Part shown: one piece after another, positions 5,511 through 10,464 of the stretch
Layout: the number at the start of each line of letters is the position of its first letter
How positions within the stretch are numbered: the stretch's first letter is position 1
NCBI GenBank assembly: GCA_017848155.1
Contig: JAGAKC010000478.1
Coordinates: 1-10,464 of the forward strand
Reading direction: 5' to 3'
Length of the DNA: 10,464 nucleotides
Source of the DNA: Oscillospiraceae bacterium
GTDB lineage: Bacteria; Bacillota; Clostridia; Oscillospirales; Ruminococcaceae
Translations under genes and position numbers: made by a program
Notes under the pieces: model-generated
Databases searched by the model: none
Told to the model about the DNA's origin: nothing
Seen by the model: the letters and a program-made list of their open reading frames with translations, nothing else

Positions 5511-5999
5511 TTGGCAGCAGAGGGCTACATAAAGCTTCACAGAAAGATAACACAATGGGGCTGGTACAAGGATGCCACCGTCGCAAGGATGTTCATACAT
5601 CTGCTCCTGACTGCGAATCATAAGCCTAATATCTGGCGCGGCATCACGATACAGCAGGGTCAGCTCGTTACCTCATACCGCCATCTGGCGGAGGAACTGG
5701 ATATATCGGTTGATTCAGCACATCGTGCAGTAAAGAAGCTGAAAGCGAGCGGAGAGATAACAGCAGAGCCGAACGCTAAATTTACGATAATAACGCTGAA
5801 TAATTACATTCTGTATCAGGGTAGCCGAACGCAGACCGAACGCAAGCCGAACGATGACCGAACGTCAGCCGAATCAAACAAGAAATATAATATTACAAGT
5901 AATATTATATCTAAGAATGAAAAGAATGAAAAGAAAGCTATCTCGCCTTCGGCGGATGAAAATTCCGCAGGCGGATGGAAAAGCAGGAGGGACTTCTAG
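5511..5999 (+). CDS. Winged-helix phage replication initiator, DnaD-N/O-like (162 aa), TTG start
   Basis: The N-terminal part, GYIKLHRKITQWGWYKD, MFIHLLLTANHKP, GQLVTSYRHLAEELDISVDS and AVKKLKASGEI (residues 5-85), matches the winged-helix domain found in phage replication proteins of the O / DnaD N-terminal type, which bind the phage origin. Residues from about 105 on form a polar, low-complexity linker (Thr, Glu, Asn, Lys, Ser rich) whose DNA contains the iterons and the AT-rich palindrome described separately. No C-terminal helicase-loader domain is seen. The TTG start at 5511 is supported by GGAGGGAG (5499-5506) and by the family motif beginning at once; no ATG lies before residue 27. The stop overlaps the GTG of the primase-helicase (TAGTG). 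Origin binding is inferred from family and context. Confidence 0.82.
   Translation: MAAEGYIKLHRKITQWGWYKDATVARMFIHLLLTANHKPNIWRGITIQQGQLVTSYRHLAEELDISVDSAHRAVKKLKASGEITAEPNAKFTIITLNNYILYQGSRTQTERKPNDDRTSAESNKKYNITSNIISKNEKNEKKAISPSADENSAGGWKSRRDF
5769..5775 (+). repeat. Outlying CCGAACG copy upstream of the iteron array
   Basis: GCCGAACG occurs once more 56 nt before the first array unit (5825), close to five 11-bp steps plus one base. It may be a sixth, weaker binding site or chance. Confidence 0.35.
5821..5875 (+). repeat. Array of five 11-bp iterons (consensus NNNRCCGAACG)
   Basis: CCGAACG starts at 5825, 5836, 5847 and 5858, with a degenerate CCGAATC at 5869, so five units are spaced by exactly 11 bp. 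The base before each core alternates G, A, G, A, G. Eleven is not a multiple of three, so the repeat is not a peptide repeat: each unit is read in a different frame and gives different residues (RTQTERKPNDDRTSAES). Conservation therefore seems to be at DNA level. One unit per helical turn puts all sites on one face of the helix, as expected for cooperative initiator binding at a replication origin. Location inside the initiator gene matches the arrangement of lambda O and several Gram-positive phages. Confidence 0.85.
5885..5910. repeat. Perfect 12-bp AT-rich inverted repeat
   Basis: ATATAATATTAC (5885-5896) and GTAATATTATAT (5899-5910) are exact reverse complements around AA. Only 2 of the 26 bases are G or C. 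It begins 10 bp after the last iteron. No T-run follows and it lies within coding sequence, so it is not a terminator. It is a natural candidate for the unwinding element of the origin, or for a second protein-binding dyad. Confidence 0.8.
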
Positions 6000-7810
6000 T
6001 GAGCTATGAACTGAATCAGGCGGATATATTCGGGCTTACGCGTCAGCTTGCTCCTGATTTTCACCAAAAGGGCATGGAGCTGTTCTATAGATTCTGTCCG
6101 TACTGCAACGGCGGCGATCACCGCGACAGGGACACGTTCTCGGTCAATCTGGAAACAGGCGCGTATAAGTGCTTCCGTTCTTCCTGCGGTGCACAGGGGC
6201 ATTTCGTTGAGATGGCAAGGGACTTCAACTACAGGCTTGAGGGAGTGGGCGAGCCGCCTAAAAAGCAATACCGCCGCTTCCGTGAGCGCAGGGAGATAGT
6301 CGTACGCGACAGAGCTATCGAGTATATGAAGTCGCGCGGCATATCCGAGGAGGTAACGCGCCGCTATCAGCTCACCATCAAGAAAGGTACGGACAACATA
6401 CTGGTGTTCCCGTTCTTTGACAACAAGGGCGAGCTGAAATTCATCAAGTACCGCAAGACGGATTTCAACAAAAGCCGCGACAAGAACAAGGAATGGTGCG
6501 AAAAGGACACCGAGCCTATTCTGTTTGGCATGATGCAGTGCTCGCAGGATTCCGACACACTGATCATTACCGAGGGACAGCTCGACAGCCTTTCGGTAGC
6601 GCAGGCAGGAATCCCGAATGCGGTGAGCGTTCCGACAGGCGCAAACGGCTTTACGTGGCTGGATGGATGCTACGACTGGATCCTGAACAGCTTCAAGCGC
6701 GTGATAGTGTTCGGCGATTACGAGCGCGGTAAGATGTCGCTGCTCGATACGCTGATGATGAGGCTTCCGCTGCCTGTCAGCCATGTGCGGTATGAGGATT
6801 ATCTCGGCGAAAAGGACGCAAACGACATCCTGCGCAAATTCGGTGAGAACGCCATCCGCAAGGCGATAGAGAACGCGGTGCCCTGCGTGGTTCCGCACAT
6901 CAAAAAGCTGTCGGAGGTGGCGGCGGTAGACCTGAACAGCCTGCCGAAGATACTCACCTGCATCGACGGTCTGGATTCGGTGATAGGCGGAATGTTCTTC
7001 GGGCAGGTGGTGCTGCTTACAGGCAAGCGCGGCGAGGGCAAGTCAACGCTGATGTCGCAGCTGTGTGCGGAGGCGCTTGACCAGAATTACGGGATATTCG
7101 CATACTCGGGCGAGCTTCCCGATTATCACTTCAAGTCTTGGCTGGATATGCAGCTTGCAGGCGCGGCGAACATCTCGACGATGCGCGACCGCTACGGCAA
7201 CGAGGTCTACACTCTCGCCCCAGGAGCGGCTCAGACCATCAACGACTGGTACGATGACAAGGCGTACATATACGACAACAACGCAGTGAGTGACGACGAG
7301 CTTTCGGACGTCATCAAGGCGGCGGAGATGGCTATACGGCGCTACGGTGTGAAGCTCATCTGCATCGACAACCTGATGATGGCTATGGATGTGTCGATGA
7401 ACGAGGACCTCTACAGGGCGCAGGGCGAGTTCGTCCGCAGGCTCAAGGAGCTGGCGCAGAAATACGACATTGTGGCGGTCTTGGTCGCACACCCCAAGAA
7501 AACATCGGGCGAGTTTACGAATGACGCGGTGAGCGGCTCATCCGACATCACAAACCGCGTGGATGTGGTGATAAACTATCAGCGCGCCGCTGATGACGCA
7601 GGCTGCGACAGCTTTGTTACCGTCACCAAAAACAGGCTGACGGGCAGGCTCATCACTGAAAATAAGCCTGTGAGGCTGTATTTCTCGGACAAGAGCAAGC
7701 GCATCCAGGAGGACACAAAGACGTGCAGGGTCTACGGCTGCTTCAAGGAGCAGACCGCCGAGGATAAGCGCAACGGACTGGAGGATATTTTCGATGAACT
7801 ATACGGTTAA
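5999..7810 (+). CDS. Primase-helicase, zinc finger + TOPRIM + RecA-like (DnaB/gp4-type) (603 aa), GTG start
   Basis: This bifunctional replication enzyme unwinds the fork and makes primers. In order it has: a CHC2-like zinc motif C33-x2-C36 ... C58-x4-C63 (FCPYC, KCFRSSC); a TOPRIM core with LIITEGQLDSLSVAQAG (E192, D196) and VIVFGDYERGKMS (D240, E242), followed by KDANDIL; then a RecA-fold helicase with Walker A GKRGEGKST (342-350), YSGELPDYHFKSWLD, Walker B LICIDNL (D457), and AHPKKT with H498. The second TOPRIM acid is Glu (DYE) where DxD is usual. The GTG at 5999 is chosen because AGGAGGG (5985-5991) sits 7 nt upstream; an ATG at 5975 lies inside the initiator gene. Gp4-like enzymes need no separate loader gene, and none is seen nearby. 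The domain calls are strong. Confidence 0.94.
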   Translation: MSYELNQADIFGLTRQLAPDFHQKGMELFYRFCPYCNGGDHRDRDTFSVNLETGAYKCFRSSCGAQGHFVEMARDFNYRLEGVGEPPKKQYRRFRERREIVVRDRAIEYMKSRGISEEVTRRYQLTIKKGTDNILVFPFFDNKGELKFIKYRKTDFNKSRDKNKEWCEKDTEPILFGMMQCSQDSDTLIITEGQLDSLSVAQAGIPNAVSVPTGANGFTWLDGCYDWILNSFKRVIVFGDYERGKMSLLDTLMMRLPLPVSHVRYEDYLGEKDANDILRKFGENAIRKAIENAVPCVVPHIKKLSEVAAVDLNSLPKILTCIDGLDSVIGGMFFGQVVLLTGKRGEGKSTLMSQLCAEALDQNYGIFAYSGELPDYHFKSWLDMQLAGAANISTMRDRYGNEVYTLAPGAAQTINDWYDDKAYIYDNNAVSDDELSDVIKAAEMAIRRYGVKLICIDNLMMAMDVSMNEDLYRAQGEFVRRLKELAQKYDIVAVLVAHPKKTSGEFTNDAVSGSSDITNRVDVVINYQRAADDAGCDSFVTVTKNRLTGRLITENKPVRLYFSDKSKRIQEDTKTCRVYGCFKEQTAEDKRNGLEDIFDELYG

Positions 7811-8168
7811 GGACATAGAGCGGCTTGCGCTGGACAACTCGCGGCTGGACGGGATAACATTTCCGCCCGAAGATATGCCGGAGCTTGAAAAGGTGCTGTA
7901 CTGGCAGCTGTACAACCTGTGCAGGCTGTTTGCGGCAGGGGCTGTCGACAAGAATTACGCCAAAGTGCTGAAGAACCGCTACATAACAGAATACGGCAGG
8001 GCTGACCTCAAGCGCGATATATACGGACAAGCCCACAGGCGCAGGGTGCATATCAACGTGGCACTGCAAAAGGGCATAGACGACGGATGCGAGCACTGCC
8101 GCAGGGTGCTCGACCTGCTTGACGGCAAGCTGGACAGCAGGATCGTGGATACGGAGGATGTAACATGA
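7794..8168 (+). CDS. Hypothetical helical protein coupled to the primase-helicase (124 aa)
   Basis: A 124-residue, probably all-helical protein. The stretch FPPEDMPELEKVLYWQLYNLCRLFAAGAVDKNYAKVLKNRYITEYG (about 24-69) is loosely like a recurrent small family in Clostridia phages of the form PEq-x-YlkLRnLY-x2-Yr-G-x-isk (a by-eye resemblance). A C-x2-C (CEHC, about 99-102) and a charged helix ending LDLLDGKLDS follow. ATG 7794 overlaps the primase-helicase by 17 nt, with GGAGG at 7780-7784, so expression should be coupled. It could be a helicase partner, but that is guesswork from position. The stop overlaps the next start by 4 nt (ATGA, 8165-8168). Confidence 0.65.
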   Translation: MNYTVKDIERLALDNSRLDGITFPPEDMPELEKVLYWQLYNLCRLFAAGAVDKNYAKVLKNRYITEYGRADLKRDIYGQAHRRRVHINVALQKGIDDGCEHCRRVLDLLDGKLDSRIVDTEDVT

Positions 8169-8536
8169 AATGCAACGTAAAAGAATCACTCAAGCGGCAG
8201 ATATGCACAGAGATAGCTGAGACCCTCGATGAACAGCGCGTGCTGTGGGAACTGCTGACGATAGCGGTGCTCCATGATGAGTTCGGCTTTGGTCAGGAGC
8301 GTCTGGAACGCTACGGCAAGGCTATGCAGAAGATGTACGATGATTTCACGGAAGAGAGCAGGGCGACTGATACACCGTATCGCAAAGGAACAAAGAAGAT
8401 GTCCAACATGGACACGGCTGTTATACGCGTACTGCGCGATCTGAGGTCATACGGTATCGACTATCATCCGATACTGGATATCGTCGATATGAGAATAGAC
8501 GGTGTGAGCATGGATGAGATGCTCGATAAGCTGTAA
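8165..8536 (+). CDS. Hypothetical protein (123 aa)
   Basis: This 123-residue protein is not recognised. It is predicted helical throughout, with blocks LDEQRVLWELLTIAVLHDEF (about 22-41), GFGQERLERYGKAMQKMYDD and a C-terminal VDMRIDGVSMDEMLDKL. The GFG-x2-RLxRYxxAM arrangement looks like something I have seen in small phage proteins of Firmicutes, without a function. It starts at ATG 8165, overlapping the previous stop. No zinc or catalytic motif is seen. The Shine-Dalgarno of the next gene (AAGGAGG, 8535-8541) overlaps its stop codon. Confidence 0.65.
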   Translation: MKCNVKESLKRQICTEIAETLDEQRVLWELLTIAVLHDEFGFGQERLERYGKAMQKMYDDFTEESRATDTPYRKGTKKMSNMDTAVIRVLRDLRSYGIDYHPILDIVDMRIDGVSMDEMLDKL

Positions 8537-8547
8537 GGAGGCATATC

Positions 8548-8931
8548 ATGAACAAATACGAAAAAGCAATAAAATACTTCGAGGAGCACATGAAGGTGCT
8601 CGACAACCACTGCAGGCACGGCGGTGATTTCGCTCTGGAAGCTCGGGAGCATACACAGACAGCTTTGGAGGCGCTGAAAAAGCAGGTGCCGAGGGCGCTG
8701 CGCAATTTTGGCAATGGTATCGGTGATTGTCCGTCCTGCGGAAGAGGTCTGGATGACAATACGAAGCATTGCGACGATTGCGACCAGCTCATTAGTCCGT
8801 TTTTGTCCTACTGCGTATCAAAGCGTTGCGCCGAATGTAAGCATAATAACAGCGACAAGGTTTGTGACCTCTACGCCGACAAGGTGGACGAGATACGCAG
8901 GATCCATGAGGAGGCTGGAAATGACAGATAA
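8548..8931 (+). CDS. Small zinc-ribbon phage protein (127 aa)
   Basis: The N-terminal helices (MNKYEKAIKYFEEHMK, then a TALEALKKQVPRAL helix) lead to C61-x2-C64-x10-C75-x2-C78 (CPSCGRGLDDNTKHCDDC), a clean zinc-ribbon spacing. This order, with AxxALxKQxP before the ribbon, is a recurrent small phage protein of Firmicutes with no assigned role. A second cluster, CVSKRCAECKHNNSDKVC, follows near the C-terminus and could make another metal site. The ribosome site AAGGAGG lies 6 nt before ATG 8548. The end overlaps the next gene by 11 nt. A nucleic-acid or protein adaptor role is possible, and nothing more specific is visible. Confidence 0.75.
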   Translation: MNKYEKAIKYFEEHMKVLDNHCRHGGDFALEAREHTQTALEALKKQVPRALRNFGNGIGDCPSCGRGLDDNTKHCDDCDQLISPFLSYCVSKRCAECKHNNSDKVCDLYADKVDEIRRIHEEAGNDR

Positions 8932-9319
8932 CGAGATTATCAAGGCTTTGGAGTGCTGCGCTCGGCTAAACAAAAAATGTAATAAATGCCCGTTGCTGAA
9001 TGATGGTGCGGTATCCGAACATTGCATTAGCGTTATTCGTTGCGAGGTTCTTGACTTAATCAAGCGACAGCAGGCAAAGATTGCAGAATTACACGAAATA
9101 AACGAGGGCCTCGCTATGAGCCTTTTGTGTGATGTAGTAAACAAAGACCCCGATTTGAAAAAAGAGATCGTGGCGACCGCCGAATATAATGCAATAACAG
9201 AATTTGCGGAAAGACTTCATAAGAAAGCCGATGTATATGATGACGGCGACACTTGGTTTTACTTCGTTGATCCTGATGAGATAGATAATCTCGTGGAAGA
9301 AATGGCGGGTGTAGAATGA
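8921..9319 (+). CDS. Hypothetical Cys-cluster / coiled-coil phage protein (132 aa)
   Basis: The first 41 residues carry C12, C13, C20-x2-C23 (CNKCPLL), C35 and C41, a likely metal site. A helix VLDLIKRQQAKIAELHEINE that looks like a coiled coil follows, and then AITEFAERLHKKADVYDDGD and a C-terminal DEIDNLVEEMAGVE. This layout (CPLL, then DLIxRQQAKIAEL, then EFAERL) recurs in Firmicutes phages as an unnamed protein. The start at ATG 8921 is fixed by GAGGAGG (8908-8914); an open frame back to 8708 is a shadow over the previous gene. The second half is AT-richer than the neighbours. Its stop overlaps the next start (ATGA, 9316-9319). Confidence 0.75.
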   Translation: MTDNEIIKALECCARLNKKCNKCPLLNDGAVSEHCISVIRCEVLDLIKRQQAKIAELHEINEGLAMSLLCDVVNKDPDLKKEIVATAEYNAITEFAERLHKKADVYDDGDTWFYFVDPDEIDNLVEEMAGVE

Positions 9320-9579
9320 GCAAATTCGACTATGACGCCTTTATCGGCGATGAATACCGAATCGCCGTAAGCAAGGAGCGGTACACCAATGAGCAAGCCG
9401 CCGAGATCGCAAAGCGTGAGCTGATGGCAGACAGCGTTGAATATGAGCCTGATATCGGCTGGGTGTATTACGGCTTCGGCACGAACTATGACGGCGAGAA
9501 CTATCACGGATGGTGGCTCGTGAGGGATAAGCCGAAAAGAGGATGCCCTGTGTGGGTGTTCAGGGAAAAAGGAGCGTGA
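9316..9579 (+). CDS. Hypothetical protein (87 aa)
   Basis: This 87-residue protein is not recognised. It begins MSKFDYDAFIGDEYRIAVSK. A helix NEQAAEIAKRELMADSVEYE is followed by an aromatic, Gly-rich C-terminal half (WVYYGFGTNYDGENYHGWWL), probably beta strands. ATG 9316 overlaps the previous stop by 4 nt and has only a weak ribosome site, so it may depend on translational coupling. The small membrane peptide gene begins at its stop (TGATG). Confidence 0.65.
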   Translation: MSKFDYDAFIGDEYRIAVSKERYTNEQAAEIAKRELMADSVEYEPDIGWVYYGFGTNYDGENYHGWWLVRDKPKRGCPVWVFREKGA

Positions 9580-9686
9580 TGCCTATGTATGACCTGATAA
9601 CAGACATTGACCCTCTCGACCTGCTCGCCATCATCGGGATAGTCGCAGCTATCCTTATCGCACTGCACATTGATGGAAAGGAGTAG
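9579..9686 (+). CDS. Single-pass membrane peptide (35 aa)
   Basis: A 35-residue open frame fills the gap between its neighbours: an acidic N-terminus (MPMYDLITDIDPLD), one hydrophobic helix at about 15-29 (LLAIIGIVAAILIAL) and a short polar end (HIDGKE). The ribosome site AAAAAGGAG (9566-9574) is 4 nt before ATG 9579 and 10 nt before an alternative in-frame ATG at 9585, so either start is possible. The TGATG overlap with the previous gene, and the fact that its own end carries the ribosome site of the next gene, fit the tight packing. Many phages encode such peptides, some acting on host membrane proteins. The role here is unknown. Confidence 0.55.
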   Translation: MPMYDLITDIDPLDLLAIIGIVAAILIALHIDGKE

Positions 9687-9688
9687 CC

Positions 9689-10066
9689 ATGAACGACAAC
9701 TACAAGATACCGCCGAACGTTTATCGGGAGCTGAAATACCTCTGCTTACAGTACGAGGACATGCGCCGTGAGATAGCAGGCTGCTACGGAATATCGGCAG
9801 TTTCCTGCGACAGCGTCGGCGGCAGCAGCATCAGCGACCCTACAGCTGCGAGAGCAGAAAAGGCTATGCGGCTGTCCGCTGATGTGGACAAGATAGACGA
9901 GGCGCTACGGCTTGCCGCTGATGAGCCGGTGCGCTCCTGCATCAGGCGTGCGGTCACCTGCGGTCTGAAGTACGAGCATCTCGGCGCTGTCCCGATGGGC
10001 AGACGGCAGTTCTATGAAGCTCGCAGGAGATTCTTCTATTTGCTTAAGCTGCTGAAAAAAGGGTAA
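9689..10066 (+). CDS. RinA/ArpU-like late transcription regulator (125 aa)
   Basis: Small helical regulators of the RinA/ArpU group activate phage late (packaging and structural) genes and sit just before the terminase genes. Supporting marks are the N-terminal helix VYRELKYLCLQYEDMRREI, the conserved SDPTAARAEKAM (about 48-59), and a C-terminal sigma-region-4-like helix-turn-helix, GLKYEHLGAVPMGRRQFYEA followed by RRRFFYLLKLL (about 92-122), ending in a basic tail. The ribosome site AAAGGAG (9677-9683) precedes ATG 9689. It is the last gene before the promoter/terminator gap and the terminase-like gene, exactly where the family is expected. Its target is probably the promoter at 10085-10093. 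Sequence similarity in this group is low, so the call rests on motif plus position. Confidence 0.72.
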   Translation: MNDNYKIPPNVYRELKYLCLQYEDMRREIAGCYGISAVSCDSVGGSSISDPTAARAEKAMRLSADVDKIDEALRLAADEPVRSCIRRAVTCGLKYEHLGAVPMGRRQFYEARRRFFYLLKLLKKG

Positions 10067-10084
10067 CCAAACGCAGTATAAACA

Positions 10085-10093
10085 TGCTATAAT
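10085..10093 (+). promoter_or_regulatory. Extended -10 promoter (TGCTATAAT), likely late promoter
   Basis: TGC-TATAAT is a perfect extended -10 element. Transcription would start at about 10100. No TTGACA-like -35 is found 16-18 bp upstream (the bases there read about AACCAA), which fits a promoter that needs an activator or relies on the TG extension. It lies 19 nt after the RinA-like gene and before the terminase-like gene. Confidence 0.6.
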
Positions 10094-10115
10094 GAGTACA
10101 GTGAATAATATACAG

Positions 10116-10139
10116 GGCGGACAGACATGTCCGCCTTTT
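10116..10139 (+). terminator. Intrinsic terminator/attenuator before the terminase gene
   Basis: GGCGGACA (10116-10123) and TGTCCGCC (10128-10135) make a perfect 8-bp GC-rich stem with a GACA loop, directly followed by TTTT. It would end the early transcript. It also lies downstream of the -10 element, so transcripts from that promoter would be stopped after about 40 nt unless read-through occurs. The U-tract is short, so termination may be partial. Confidence 0.72.
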
Positions 10140-10155
10140 CTGGTAGGTGGTGAAG

Positions 10156-10464
10156 GTGAGTGAAAAGAATCTGATAGTTCCAAGCTCGGAGAAAGCTCGG
10201 GAATACGGTAGAAAGGGCGGTATCAGGTCAGGCGAAGCACGCCGCCGCAGAAAAGCTCTTAAAACGCTGATGAACGACCTGCTTCAAAGCGAGGTGTTCG
10301 ATACAGATATCTACAACAATACGACCGCTATCGGCTTTTCCCCCGAGGATATGAGCTACGGTGCGGCTATAGTTGCGGCAATGGTCAGGGAGGCTGCAAA
10401 CGGCAATGTAAAGGCTTTCAATGCTATCACTGACCTTGTCGGCGAGGGCAGCAGCGGTGAGAAC
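10156..10464 (+). CDS. Terminase small subunit-like / KGG-type phage protein (partial, GTG start)
   Basis: 103 codons are open to the window edge, with no stop. The N-terminus (SEKAREYGRKGGIRSGEARR, about residues 11-30, followed by RKALKTLMNDLLQ) is the Lys/Arg/Gly-rich KGG-SGEARR segment of small proteins found in front of large terminase genes in Clostridia phages, often named terminase small subunit or KGG-repeat protein. The later part (SYGAAIVAAMVREAANGNVKAFNAITDLVGE) is helical and fits a DNA-packaging adaptor. The chosen start, GTG 10156, follows AGGTGG (10145-10150); GTG codons at 10147 and 10150 are less well spaced. The terminase call is supported by the RinA-like gene before it. 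No large terminase is in view to confirm it. Confidence 0.68.
   Translation, partial: MSEKNLIVPSSEKAREYGRKGGIRSGEARRRRKALKTLMNDLLQSEVFDTDIYNNTTAIGFSPEDMSYGAAIVAAMVREAANGNVKAFNAITDLVGEGSSGEN

Larger units (their letters stand above)
5821..5935. other. Putative phage replication origin within the initiator gene
   Basis: Five 11-bp iterons (5821-5875), an AT-only-like palindrome (5885-5910) and a purine-rich strand with a 9-bp tandem repeat AAGAATGAA (5913-5921 and 5922-5930) follow one another inside the gene for the winged-helix protein. This order, binding sites, then AT-rich DNA, then purine-rich strand, is the layout of lambda-type origins, where the initiator binds its own gene. The helicase-primase gene starts 64 nt further on. 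Origin function is inferred from structure and has no experimental support here. Confidence 0.7.

Noticed and set aside
5821..5875. CRISPR-like array
   Set aside because: The units are 11 bp with no spacers of CRISPR length and lie inside a coding gene; iterons explain them better.
5964..5975. TCCGCAGGCGGA short palindrome near the end of the initiator gene
   Set aside because: The arms are only 5 bp, there is no T-run, and it lies within coding sequence upstream of a ribosome site; too weak to call a terminator or operator.
5975..5998. ATG 5975 as start of the primase-helicase
   Set aside because: It would overlap the initiator gene with no ribosome site before it. AGGAGGG is spaced for the GTG at 5999.
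5996..6898. 300-codon open frame on the minus strand
   Set aside because: It lies wholly within the primase-helicase gene, which has clear domains. It has no ribosome site and no recognisable protein motif, and is a by-product of codon bias.
9713..9719. Another CCGAACG match
   Set aside because: It is a single copy inside the start of the RinA-like gene, with no phased neighbours; chance is the simplest reading.
1..10464. tRNA, rRNA, insertion sequence or attachment site
   Set aside because: No cloverleaf-like or rRNA-like stretch, transposase, integrase or flanking inverted repeats were seen, and coding genes fill almost all the window.

Overview
The window reads as the early-to-late junction of a temperate tailed bacteriophage or prophage of a Gram-positive gut Clostridia host, most likely Ruminococcus/Oscillospiraceae-like. 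The basis is the near-50% GC with locally AT-rich genes, strong AGGAGG-type ribosome sites, use of ATG, GTG and TTG starts with all three stop codons, and a gene order typical of Firmicutes siphoviruses. Every gene lies on the + strand. Gaps are tiny or negative (stop/start overlaps of 1 to 17 nt), so nearly the whole window is probably one long early transcript. The exceptions are a 52-bp gap at 857-908 and an 89-bp gap at 10067-10155.

Layout. 1-1748: the tail of an upstream gene, then six small unrecognised genes (one with a C-terminal helix-turn-helix-like segment, one with two membrane segments, one a 44-aa acidic Cys protein). 1741-3036: a PAPS-reductase/DndC-like PP-loop protein and a small Cys-cluster protein. 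3047-5509: a recombination block made of an ERF single-strand annealing protein with a C-terminal zinc ribbon, SSB, an unknown protein, an ASCH/PUA-like protein and an ERCC4-family nuclease. 5511-7810: a replication block with a winged-helix initiator-like protein whose gene carries an iteron array, followed by a primase-helicase of the zinc finger/TOPRIM/RecA type. 7794-9686: six small genes, two with zinc-finger-like Cys clusters and one encoding a 35-aa membrane peptide. 9689-10066: a RinA/ArpU-like late-transcription regulator. 10067-10155: an extended -10 promoter followed at once by an intrinsic terminator. 10156-end: a terminase-small-subunit-like gene cut by the window edge.

How they could work together (inference). 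The initiator binds iterons inside its own gene, melts the adjacent AT-rich palindrome and brings in the self-contained primase-helicase. SSB, ERF and the ERCC4 nuclease handle single strands and recombination intermediates. No DNA polymerase is present in the window, so the host enzyme may be used. The RinA-like protein then turns on the packaging genes from the promoter/terminator leader just in front of the terminase gene.

The signal I find most striking is five CCGAACG-type iterons spaced exactly 11 bp apart, a spacing that breaks the reading frame, directly followed by a perfect 12-bp inverted repeat, all within the initiator gene. Others worth a look are a run of eight G just before the PP-loop of the PAPS-reductase-like gene, and the promoter-terminator arrangement before the terminase.
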